Source: Clostridiales bacterium | Lineage (GTDB): Bacteria; Bacillota; Clostridia; Lachnospirales; Anaerotignaceae | DNA: 10,293 nt | Direction of reading: 5' to 3' | Assembly: GCA_018364635.1 (NCBI GenBank) | Contig: JAGZLR010000060.1 | Location: 1-10,293, forward strand | Part shown: in pieces, positions 1 through 6,732 of the stretch | How the letters are laid out: every line of letters starts with the position of its first letter | Numbering within the stretch: the stretch's first letter is position 1 | Program-made: the position numbers and the translations under genes | The notes under the pieces: model-generated | Database searches by the model: none | What the model was told of the DNA's origin: nothing | Seen by the model: only the letters and a program-made list of their open reading frames with translations

Positions 1-784
1 GAATTAAAATATTAGAGATAGAAAAAACGATTCCTTGTACACCTGCTGGTATTCCAATACGAAAAATTCTATTTAATTTATTTTGATCTATTTTTAGCTT
101 CTTTAGATCTAGTCTATAGCACCCCGTACTTTTCATCAAACAGCGGATTACAAAAAAAGCCGATATTGCCTGGGAAATGATTGTTGCAAGAGCTACACCT
201 GCCACATCTAGATGGAAGACAATGACAAATAATAAGTTTAAAATGACATTAATCACTCCAGCAATAGATAAATAATAGAGAGGTCTTCTGGTATCTCCAA
301 TAGCACGTAGAATGGAACTTCCGAAGTTATAGAGCATTGTAAAAGGCATACCAAGAAAGTATATTCTAAGATACAGTGTTGAAAGATTAATAACATCTTC
401 AGGAGAATCCATTAGAATCAAAATTGTTTTGGAACATATGGCACCTACAACGGCGAGAATGAAACCGCCAATGATACTGATGGTAATAGAGGTATGAACG
501 GCAAGACTGACATCTTTTTCATTTTTTTCGCCAAAAAGTTGAGCAGTGACAACATTTGCACCAATAGAAAGTCCGACAAACAAATTGACAAGAAGATTGA
601 TTAAAGCTGTTGTTGAGCCGACTGCTGCTAAAGATTGCTGTCCAGCGTACTGTCCGACAACAATGATATCTGCTGCATTAAAAAGAAGCTGCAAAAGATT
701 GGAGATAATGAGAGGAACTGAAAAAAATACCAGTTTTTTAAAAATTGGTCCGTTGCACATATCAATTTCATAATTTTTCGCCAT
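1..784 (-). CDS. MATE family multidrug efflux transporter, C-terminal part outside window
   Basis: Reading leftward from an ATG at 784, an unbroken frame of 261 codons runs off the left edge, so only the N-terminal half or so of a roughly 450-residue protein is present. The start is MAKNYEIDMCNGPIFKKLV, followed by the first MATE helix (FFSVPLIISNLLQLLFNAAD) and the typical VVGQYAGQQSLAAVGS stretch, GLSIGANVVTAQLFGEKN, and later ILRAIGDTRRPLYY and VAGVALATIISQ. These match the first MatE domain of NorM/DinF-type exporters, which are inner-membrane proteins that expel cationic drugs or metabolites in exchange for Na+ or H+. A ribosome binding site reading GAAGGTGG (790-797) lies 5 nt before the ATG and supports this start. 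The gene diverges from a second, only distantly similar MATE gene at 1115. The family assignment is firm; the substrate cannot be told from sequence. Confidence 0.95.
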   Translation of the reverse strand, partial: MAKNYEIDMCNGPIFKKLVFFSVPLIISNLLQLLFNAADIIVVGQYAGQQSLAAVGSTTALINLLVNLFVGLSIGANVVTAQLFGEKNEKDVSLAVHTSITISIIGGFILAVVGAICSKTILILMDSPEDVINLSTLYLRIYFLGMPFTMLYNFGSSILRAIGDTRRPLYYLSIAGVINVILNLLFVIVFHLDVAGVALATIISQAISAFFVIRCLMKSTGCYRLDLKKLKIDQNKLNRIFRIGIPAGVQGIVFSISNILI

Positions 785-860
785 AATAACCACCTTCATG
801 AATAGAAAAAATTATTTTTATTAAGTTATCATTATTTCAAATTTATTGTAATAATTTTTG

Positions 861-892
861 TTGACTTTTTAATTATAAATTATTTGTAAGAT
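861..892 (+). promoter_or_regulatory. Possible weak promoter for the small frame and second MATE gene
   Basis: TTGACT (861-866) matches the -35 consensus at five of six positions. The best -10-like box is TAAGAT (887-892), directly preceded by TG, but the spacer is 20 nt, longer than ideal. No better pair was found in the spacer. In AT-rich DNA such matches arise by chance, so this is a weak proposal. Confidence 0.25.
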
Positions 893-934
893 CAGTTTAC
901 TCCTGTATTTAAAAATATGGAAGAGGGTTTTATT

Positions 935-1102
935 TTGAGATTTAAAGATTATGAAGAAAGTAATGAAAAAATTTATAAATTTGTTATTATTTACTTGATT
1001 ATTATTTTTTTTCATGATAAAATCTACTTTACATTATTACAAATAAAATACAATATTAACTTATCTGAAAAAAATATTTCAATCTATATTAATTTTATAT
1101 AA
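935..1102 (+). pseudogene. Small 55-codon frame, possible remnant of a TetR-type regulator
   Basis: A frame begins with TTG at 935, 7 nt after a good ribosome binding site (GGAAGAGGG, 919-927), and ends with TAA 12 nt before the ATG of the MATE gene at 1115. An in-frame ATG at 917 has no ribosome binding site, so TTG is the better start. The product begins MRFKDYEESNEKIYK. Laid against the general TetR N-terminal pattern by eye, EKIYK...FF fits helix 1, and TLLQIKYNINLSEKNISIYI fits the helix-turn-helix, with about three extra residues before it. Nothing of a ligand-binding domain follows. It may be a decayed local repressor of the exporter, a leader peptide coupled to MATE translation, or chance in AT-rich DNA. 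The ribosome binding site and position favour something once translated; the TetR reading is an inference. Confidence 0.35.
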
Positions 1103-1114
1103 AGAAGGATTTAT

Positions 1115-2479
1115 ATGAGTGAACAGACAGAAAATAAAATGGGTATACTGCCAGTGAACCGGCTACTGATTTCCATGTCCCTTCCAATGATGCTTTCTAT
1201 GTTAGTGCAAGCTTTATATAATGTAGTGGACAGTGTATTTGTTTCGCGGGTTGGCGAAGACGCTTTGACTGCAGTTTCTCTTGCTTTTCCAATTCAAAAT
1301 TTAATGATTGCGGTATCTGCTGGAACAGGCGTGGGTATCAATGCACTTTTGAGCCGTTGTTTGGGAGAACGAAAATTTGATGAGGCAGATAAAGCTGCGA
1401 ATAACGGCATTTTTTTAGCTTTTATGAGTATGATTGTTTTTTTGCTATTTGGTATATTTTTGTCACGATGGTTTTTTGAAATTCAACATGTAGATCAAAA
1501 AATTCTAGAATATGGCTCCAGTTACACCGCAATTGTAACAATTGCAAGCATTGGTCTTTTTGGACAGGTTACCTTTGACCGTTTGCTGCAATCAACAGGG
1601 AAAACGTTCTATACAATGATTACACAGGGAATTGGTGCGATCATTAACATTATTTTAGATCCAATTATGATCTTTGGCCTTTTTGGATGTCCAGAGTTTG
1701 GGGTTGCAGGTGCAGCTCTTGCAACGGTGATCGGACAGATTGTAGCGCTTTTGGTGTCCATTTATTTTAATCTTACAAAAAATAAAGAAATACATATATC
1801 AATAAAAAATTTTAGGCCAGATGGAAATACTATCCGAAAGATCTATTTGGTTGGTGTGCCTTCAATTATTATGATGGCAATTTCTTCTGTCATGACATTT
1901 TGTATTAATAAAATTTTGCTTGTTTTTTCTTCTACAGCTACAGCAGTCTTTGGTGTGTATTTTAAACTACAGAGCTTTGTTTTTATGCCTGTCTTTGGGT
2001 TGAATAACGGTATGGTGCCAATTGTATCTTTTAATTATGGAGCGAGAAAAAAGGAGAGAGTTGTTAAGACGATAAAGCTAAGTGTAATCTATGCAGTTTC
2101 TATTATGTTGGTGGGACTTGCTATTTTTCAGCTGATTCCAGACCAATTGCTGTTATTTTTTAATGCTTCAGAAGATATGTTTAGAATTGGAGTACCAGCT
2201 CTTAGGATTATTAGCCTCAGCTTTATTTTTGCAGGATTTGGCATTATCACTTGTTCTGTATTTCAGGCATTGGGTAATGGATTTTTTAGTCTTGGCGTAT
2301 CTTGTATTCGACAATTGATTGTATTAGTACCATGTGCATATCTTCTTTCCTTCCTGGGAAATGTAAATTATGTATGGCTGGCATTTCCGATCGCAGAGAT
2401 TGCATCTGTCATTCTGTGTATTTTATTTATGCATCACACCTATAAAAAAGTCATAGCACCAATGAATGAAAAAAATTAA
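1115..2479 (+). CDS. MATE family multidrug efflux transporter
   Basis: A complete 454-residue protein, the usual MATE length, consistent with twelve membrane helices in two MatE halves (roughly residues 20-180 and 240-400). Landmarks are LLISMSLPMMLSMLVQALYN in helix 1, VVDSVFVSRVGEDALTAVSL, GTGVGINALLSRCLGERKFD, the inter-half region with VGVPSIIMMAISSVMTF, and GLNNGMVPIVSFNYGARKKE in the second half, which mirrors the first-half signature. Such proteins sit in the cytoplasmic membrane and export drugs or metabolites against a Na+ or H+ gradient. The ATG is set by AGAAGGA (1103-1109), 5 nt upstream. It is preceded by a tiny frame ending 12 nt earlier and followed at once by a strong terminator, so it is probably transcribed alone or with that frame. 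The substrate is not predictable. Confidence 0.95.
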   Translation: MSEQTENKMGILPVNRLLISMSLPMMLSMLVQALYNVVDSVFVSRVGEDALTAVSLAFPIQNLMIAVSAGTGVGINALLSRCLGERKFDEADKAANNGIFLAFMSMIVFLLFGIFLSRWFFEIQHVDQKILEYGSSYTAIVTIASIGLFGQVTFDRLLQSTGKTFYTMITQGIGAIINIILDPIMIFGLFGCPEFGVAGAALATVIGQIVALLVSIYFNLTKNKEIHISIKNFRPDGNTIRKIYLVGVPSIIMMAISSVMTFCINKILLVFSSTATAVFGVYFKLQSFVFMPVFGLNNGMVPIVSFNYGARKKERVVKTIKLSVIYAVSIMLVGLAIFQLIPDQLLLFFNASEDMFRIGVPALRIISLSFIFAGFGIITCSVFQALGNGFFSLGVSCIRQLIVLVPCAYLLSFLGNVNYVWLAFPIAEIASVILCILFMHHTYKKVIAPMNEKN

Positions 2480-2482
2480 TTG

Positions 2483-2515
2483 AAACTCCAGTACAATTTG
2501 TACTGGAGTTTTTTT
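2483..2515 (+). terminator. Rho-independent terminator after MATE gene
   Basis: A perfect stem of AACTCCAGTAC (2484-2494) with GTACTGGAGTT (2500-2510), extendable by one A-T pair, closes a 5-nt AATTT loop and runs into a T-tract ending at 2515. It begins 3-4 nt after the MATE stop codon and insulates the following GntR/ABC operon. Confidence 0.93.
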
Positions 2516-2525
2516 ATAAAAATCA

Positions 2526-2554
2526 TTGACAACTATATATCTTATGTATATACT
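2526..2554 (+). promoter_or_regulatory. Sigma-A-type promoter of the GntR/ABC operon
   Basis: TTGACA (2526-2531), a perfect -35 box, is followed after exactly 17 nt by TATACT (2549-2554), a five-of-six -10 box. It lies 10 nt past the MATE terminator T-tract and about 45 nt before the GntR start. It is the best protein-gene promoter in the window, and its -10 box is contained in the inverted repeat listed next. Confidence 0.85.
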
Positions 2555-2570
2555 GTTATTAAAGTATATA
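2547..2570. promoter_or_regulatory. Inverted-repeat operator, probably for the GntR repressor
   Basis: TATATACT (2547-2554) and AGTATATA (2563-2570) are perfect inverted arms separated by 8 nt. The left arm contains the whole -10 box; the right arm covers the likely transcription start. Each arm is also part of a smaller self-palindrome (GTATATAC at 2546-2553 and GTATATATAC at 2564-2573). A dimeric GntR protein bound here would block RNA polymerase, which fits autorepression as known for YtrA-type regulators. The binding itself is inferred. Confidence 0.65.
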
Positions 2571-2599
2571 TACAGTTTTAACAGAGAAGAGCTGAGGTA

Positions 2600-2974
2600 A
2601 TGAATATTTATATTAGTAATACAAGCGGGCTACCAATCTATCAGCAGATTACAGATCAAATCAAAGAGAAGATTATCAACGGTGACCTAAGCGAGGGGGA
2701 ACTACTTCCAAGCATTCGATATTTAGCAAAGGAACTAAGGATTAGTGTAATTACAACAAAACGAGCCTATGAAGATTTGGAGCGAGATGGATTTATTTAT
2801 ACACTCCAAGGGAAGGGGTCTTTTGTAGCAAAACAAAATCCACAACTGCGTAGGGAAGAAGCTTTGAAAAAGACAGAGGGGTACCTGAATCAAGCAATAG
2901 AATCAGCAAGGGCTGGATGTATAACAAAGGAAGAGATTAGAGAGATGCTTGAACTTTTATTGGAGGGATTTTAA
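2600..2974 (+). CDS. GntR family (YtrA subfamily) transcriptional regulator
   Basis: A 124-residue protein with an N-terminal GntR winged helix-turn-helix (about residues 11-77). It opens MNIYISNTSGLPIYQQITDQI, the usual YtrA-type beginning, and has LLPSIRYLAKELRIS with T52-T53-K54-R55-A56-Y57 in the recognition helix and GKGSFV in the wing (residues 71-76). The remaining 48 residues are helical and charged, too short for a FadR or UTRA ligand domain but right for the YtrA dimerisation tail. A GAGG ribosome binding site lies only 2 nt before the ATG, unusually close; the purine-rich AGAGAAGAG just upstream may help. The gene is first in an operon with an ABC ATPase and permease, the standard arrangement for YtrA regulators, which typically repress their own transporter operon until a cell-envelope stress or ligand signal appears. 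Confidence 0.93.
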   Translation: MNIYISNTSGLPIYQQITDQIKEKIINGDLSEGELLPSIRYLAKELRISVITTKRAYEDLERDGFIYTLQGKGSFVAKQNPQLRREEALKKTEGYLNQAIESARAGCITKEEIREMLELLLEGF

Positions 2975-3829
2975 ATGACAAATTTAATAGAAGTCAATGG
3001 AATTTGGAAAAAATATCAGCAATTTTCGTTAGAAGATGTTCATTTAACGGTTCCGTCAGGGTGTATTTTTGGTTTGATTGGGGAAAATGGCGCAGGTAAA
3101 ACAACTTTACTAAAAGCAATTTTGGATATTGTACATCCAGATTCAGGTTCTATTATGCTAATGGGCAAATATTCTACAGATCCTGCATCGAAAGAAAAAG
3201 TTGCGGGGATATTTTCGGATAGTTTTTTTCATGGATATCTGACACCGTCTCAAATTGGAAAAATTATGTCAGATCTTTATCTTGGATGGGATAGTGAACT
3301 TTATAAAAAGTATTGTGAAGCTTTTGGTTTGTCAAGAGAGCAGAAAATAAAAGAGTTCAGCAGAGGAATGCGGGTAAAACTAAATTTCTCGGTCGCTTTA
3401 GCAAGACAGCCAAAACTTTTAATCTTGGATGAAGCCACAAGTGGCTTAGACCCTGTTATACGATCTGAAATATTGGATATACTTCTTGAGTTCATTCAAA
3501 AAGAAGATCGTTCTGTTTTAATGAGTACCCACATTACCAGCGATTTAGAAAAAACGGCGGATTACATTGCTTATATTCATCAAGGAAAGATCCTTTTTCA
3601 GAAAGAGAAGGATCAATTACTGGAGCATATGGCGGTTGTCAAGTGTAAAAAGGAAGAAATAGATCAAGTGCCTCAGGAATGGATTTTGGGAAGAGAAGAA
3701 AATGCTTTTCATTTATCATTTTTGTCAGAACACCCAGATCAAATAAAAAAATATATTCCAGATGCTGTTGTCGACAAAGCATCTATTGAGGATATAATGA
3801 AATTTTTTGCAAGGAGGGATAAAAGATGA
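2975..3829 (+). CDS. ABC transporter ATP-binding protein (YtrB-like)
   Basis: A 284-residue ABC ATPase that would power the membrane protein encoded next. Walker A is GENGAGKTT (residues 36-44), the signature is the variant FSRGMRVKL (128-136) in place of LSGGQ, Walker B is LLILDEATSGLDP (148-160) with catalytic E153, and the switch histidine is H186 in STHITSD. The Q-loop position appears to carry aspartate (D82 in IFSDSFF), as is common in GntR-coupled ATPases of this type. A roughly 70-residue tail after 215 is less conserved. The ATG directly abuts the GntR stop codon, and GGAGGGA (2962-2968) gives the ribosome binding site. It overlaps the permease gene by 4 nt (ATGA), so the two are translationally coupled. 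Related systems act in antimicrobial peptide resistance or envelope stress; the substrate here is unknown. Confidence 0.95.
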   Translation: MTNLIEVNGIWKKYQQFSLEDVHLTVPSGCIFGLIGENGAGKTTLLKAILDIVHPDSGSIMLMGKYSTDPASKEKVAGIFSDSFFHGYLTPSQIGKIMSDLYLGWDSELYKKYCEAFGLSREQKIKEFSRGMRVKLNFSVALARQPKLLILDEATSGLDPVIRSEILDILLEFIQKEDRSVLMSTHITSDLEKTADYIAYIHQGKILFQKEKDQLLEHMAVVKCKKEEIDQVPQEWILGREENAFHLSFLSEHPDQIKKYIPDAVVDKASIEDIMKFFARRDKR

Positions 3830-4455
3830 AAGGTTTGATCAAAAAGGAATGGTATCTTTTTAATGCGGTTTATAAAAAGAATTTAATTTTAGTAGGGTTG
3901 CTCTATCTCATTTTGACACTTATCACAAAGATGGACTCCCTTTTATATTTAACTGTTTGGTTAACAGCGTTCTATAATTTAGGAGGGATTACGCTGGATG
4001 AAAGCTGTGGATGGAACGGGTATATGAGAACATTCCCTGTCAAAGACAATGAAATAGTTGAGGGAAAGTATGTGAGCAGTGTTTTGTTTACTGGTATTGT
4101 TTTTTTATATTCTTTAATTGTCGGTATTGGGATAAAATTGGTATATCATGAACCGATGGTGGAGTATATAGTTGCGCTTATTATTATTTTTATTCTTTCT
4201 TTGACGCTGACAGGGATACTTATTGCTTGTTCTATGAAATGGGGGGTAGAAAAAAGTAGAAATACATTGATGTTTTTGCTTATCGGAGTTTTTGGACTAT
4301 TTTTTTTCCTGGGATCATCAAGCCTAGCTACGATAAGTAGCGTGATAGATAATCATGGTATATTGTCCTTTGTTATACTTTTGGTTCTAGCGATTGTTAT
4401 TTTTTCTTTGAGTTTTTTTGCAGCATGTAAGATTTATGAAAAGAAAGAGTTTTAA
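3826..4455 (+). CDS. ABC-2 type permease subunit
   Basis: A 209-residue hydrophobic protein with about six membrane helices (near residues 20-34, 38-56, 84-106, 112-135, 147-170 and 178-200). Between helices 2 and 3 is LDESCGWNGYMRTFPVKDNE followed by IVEGKYV (57-83), which corresponds to the D-E-x-x-G-W...T-x-P-V...I-V...K-Y stretch of ABC-2 family permeases that pair with YtrB-like ATPases. It should form the transmembrane pore of a homodimeric exporter driven by the preceding ATPase. The start is fixed by AAGGAGGG (3811-3818), 7 nt upstream, and by the ATGA overlap with the ATPase stop. It is the last gene of the operon and stops just at the convergent terminator. The cargo cannot be inferred; antimicrobial peptides or lipids are common for relatives. 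Confidence 0.88.
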   Translation: MKGLIKKEWYLFNAVYKKNLILVGLLYLILTLITKMDSLLYLTVWLTAFYNLGGITLDESCGWNGYMRTFPVKDNEIVEGKYVSSVLFTGIVFLYSLIVGIGIKLVYHEPMVEYIVALIIIFILSLTLTGILIACSMKWGVEKSRNTLMFLLIGVFGLFFFLGSSSLATISSVIDNHGILSFVILLVLAIVIFSLSFFAACKIYEKKEF

Positions 4456-4489
4456 AAAAACCTCCTGGATTTGTCCAGGAGGTTTTTTT
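4454..4489. terminator. Bidirectional terminator between convergent operons
   Basis: Seven A then CCTCCTGGA (4454-4469) pair perfectly with TCCAGGAGG then seven T (4474-4489) around a TTTG loop, a 16-bp stem. Because it has an A-tract on one side and a T-tract on the other, it works as an intrinsic terminator in both directions. It overlaps both flanking stop codons: the permease TAA (4453-4455) on the left and the topoisomerase A TAA (complement of 4488-4490) on the right. Confidence 0.95.
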
Positions 4490-6710
4490 AAGTCAGTTTC
4501 ATTTGAGTTAAAAAGTGATTGGATTCTTTGTCCTTCTCTCTGAGGAAATGCCCTGTCGTAGGAATTTTATCAGACCGATAAAATTCAATGTCTTCCGAAA
4601 TAAAGTCTTTGGAAAGATATACATGGGTTAGAAAACTATTTTTCTTTAGTTTTACGACTTGAACGCCAGCAGCATTTTTTGAAACACTCGTATTCAATAA
4701 ATCGGTATTGATTAATGCAGCCTTGTCCTGATCTCGAAGGAATAAGAGATCTGTATTGTCTAAAATAGATGTCATAAAGACAAGCTGTTCTTTGGCGGAG
4801 TAGGCATTTATAAGTTTGCGCCGGTTTACCTTTGTTGCGTAGCTGCTTAGAAGTACTTTTGTAGCCTTTCCATTTCGGAATACAAATATCATATACCCAC
4901 TATAGTCATAGGTGGCTGTAAAATATAGAATAGATTCGTTTTCTTCAAGAGATAGGAGGTTTGCTAAGTATTCCCCAAGGCTGGATGCCTTACAGTCTGG
5001 TATGTCGTTTACCTTTAGCTTATAGACATTTTGTTTATTTGAGAAAAATAGAAGTTCAGCTTTATTTGTAGATTCGCAGTCATAAATAATATGATCATTT
5101 TCTTTCAGCTTCTGATCAGATGCAGAACGCATGGAAACTAAAGAAATTTTTTTAAAGTATCCTTCTTCTGTTAAAAATAGATGAACACCATAGTCTTCGA
5201 TTAAATCCTCTCCTGTGATAATAGGGAGATCATCTTTTGTAATAATTTCTGTCAGGCGAGGTTTACCATATTTTTTAGATACGTTTTTTAATTGATTGAT
5301 AATAATGTCTCGAATTCTTTTTTCGTTAGATAAAATATCTTTTAAATCTGCAATTTCATCCCGTAAAGAAGAGAGTTCTTTTGTCCGGTTTAAAATATAC
5401 TCTTTATTGATGTTTCGCAGCTTAATTTCTGCAATATATTCGGCCTGTTTTTCATCAATAGAGAATCCTTTGATTAAATTTGGAATAACATCTGCATCTA
5501 AAGAAGTATTTCGGATGATAGCAATTGCCTGATCGATGTCTAGAAGGATTTTTGCAAGTCCCTCTAGCAAATGTAATTTCTCACTTTTTTTCAAAATATC
5601 GAACTGGACCTGATTACGAATATTGGTCATACGGAATCGGATCCATTCTTTTAATATATCACGAACACCAAGGGTTTTGGGATTACCGTCAATAAGGATA
5701 TTAAAATTGCAGCTAAAAGAATCAGATAATGGTGTTTGGCTATATAATTTGTGCATAAGCATTTCTGGTTTTGTGTTTTTCCTTATGTCTATAGCAATTT
5801 TTAAACCATTTAAGTCTGTTTCATCGCGAATATCCGTTATTTCTCGGATTTTTCCGCTTTTAATTAAAGAGATTGTTTTATCAATAATAGATTCGACATT
5901 TGTAGAGTAGGGAATTTCAGTGATCTCAATACAGTTATTTTCCTCATCAAAACGATACTTTGCTCTAACGCGAAAACTTCCTCTTCCTGTGTCATAGATT
6001 TGTTTCATTTCTTTTTTGGAAAAAATCAACTGTCCACCGGTTGGAAAATCAGGTGCCAGCAAAGTTTTAGTAATATCTGCATCCTCGTTTTTTAAAAGTG
6101 CAATGGCTGTATCACAGACTTCTTTTAGATTAAAACTACAAATGGAACTAGCCATTCCAACGGCAATTCCTTGATTTGGATTTACTAAAACATTTGGAAA
6201 TGTTGTAGGTAATAGGACAGGCTCTTTGATTGTGCCGTCATAATTGTCGATAAATTCTACAGTGTTTTTATCAATATCAGTAAAGATTTCAGCGCAGATT
6301 GGTGCAAGCTTGACTTCAGTATATCGTGGGGCAGCATATGCCATGTCTCTGGAATACTGTTTACCGAAATTACCTTTGGAATCTACAAAAGGATGAAGCA
6401 AAGAGGCGTTTCCCTCTGTGAGACGGACAAGAGTTTCATAAATTGCGCTATCTCCGTGGGGATTTAACTTCATCGTTTGTCCTACGACATTGGAAGATTT
6501 TGTTCTGTCTCCATTCATTAGGCCCATTTTATACATTGTGTATAAAAGTTTACGATGAGATGGTTTAAATCCGTCAATTTCAGGGATTGCTCTAGAAACA
6601 ATAACGCTCATTGCATATGGCATATAGTTTAATTCCAGTGTATCGACAATGTCCTGTTGAAATATTTTTTCCTCAATGACCGGTTCTTTGGTCTTCTTCT
6701 TGTTAGCCAT
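4488..6710 (-). CDS. parC: Type IIA DNA topoisomerase subunit A, probable topoisomerase IV ParC
   Basis: This 740-residue protein is the DNA breakage-reunion subunit of a type IIA topoisomerase. The N-terminal domain has YAMSVIVSRAIPEIDGFKPS then HRKLLYTMY (32-60), the quinolone-region motif PHGDSAIYE (84-92) and the catalytic Arg-Tyr pair R129-Y130 in AAPRYTE. A helical coiled-coil stretch spans about 360-475, with KGFSIDEKQAEYIAEIKLRN as the family hallmark. The C-terminal domain (about 490-740) is poorly conserved and shows no GyrA box (QRRGGKG-like), which argues against a supercoiling gyrase and for decatenating topoisomerase IV. S88 and E92 sit at the two main quinolone-contact positions and look wild type. 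The gene starts 22 nt after the subunit B stop, with AAGGAAGATGGG upstream, so the two are cotranscribed. The sequence is divergent (see findings), so a second-gyrase reading is possible. Confidence 0.88.
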   Translation of the reverse strand: MANKKKTKEPVIEEKIFQQDIVDTLELNYMPYAMSVIVSRAIPEIDGFKPSHRKLLYTMYKMGLMNGDRTKSSNVVGQTMKLNPHGDSAIYETLVRLTEGNASLLHPFVDSKGNFGKQYSRDMAYAAPRYTEVKLAPICAEIFTDIDKNTVEFIDNYDGTIKEPVLLPTTFPNVLVNPNQGIAVGMASSICSFNLKEVCDTAIALLKNEDADITKTLLAPDFPTGGQLIFSKKEMKQIYDTGRGSFRVRAKYRFDEENNCIEITEIPYSTNVESIIDKTISLIKSGKIREITDIRDETDLNGLKIAIDIRKNTKPEMLMHKLYSQTPLSDSFSCNFNILIDGNPKTLGVRDILKEWIRFRMTNIRNQVQFDILKKSEKLHLLEGLAKILLDIDQAIAIIRNTSLDADVIPNLIKGFSIDEKQAEYIAEIKLRNINKEYILNRTKELSSLRDEIADLKDILSNEKRIRDIIINQLKNVSKKYGKPRLTEIITKDDLPIITGEDLIEDYGVHLFLTEEGYFKKISLVSMRSASDQKLKENDHIIYDCESTNKAELLFFSNKQNVYKLKVNDIPDCKASSLGEYLANLLSLEENESILYFTATYDYSGYMIFVFRNGKATKVLLSSYATKVNRRKLINAYSAKEQLVFMTSILDNTDLLFLRDQDKAALINTDLLNTSVSKNAAGVQVVKLKKNSFLTHVYLSKDFISEDIEFYRSDKIPTTGHFLREKDKESNHFLTQMKLT

Positions 6711-6732
6711 TTCCCATCTTCCTTTTTTCCTT

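Larger units (their letters stand above)
785..1114. other. AT-rich divergent spacer between two MATE genes
   Basis: About 330 bp of very AT-rich DNA lie between the divergent MATE starts. It must hold promoters for both. A leftward TATAAT (872-877, minus strand) has only a weak -35 match about 16 nt upstream (894-899). A rightward TTGACT occurs at 861-866 with no well-spaced -10. The right half holds a short frame (935-1102), listed separately. A small inverted repeat GTAA-N7-TTAC (886-900) could be an operator half-site pair but is too short to assert. I see no terminator or RNA gene here. Confidence 0.6.

Noticed and set aside
546..773. Open frame of 75 codons on the plus strand
   Set aside because: It lies antisense within the clear MATE coding frame on the minus strand, has no convincing ribosome binding site and no recognisable domain.
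3301..3495. Open frame of 64 codons on the minus strand
   Set aside because: It is antisense to the ABC ATPase signature and Walker B region; its composition simply mirrors that gene.
5296..5910. Two open frames on the plus strand (5296-5532 and 5623-5910)
   Set aside because: Both are antisense to the ParC-like coding region and show no start signals or domain features.
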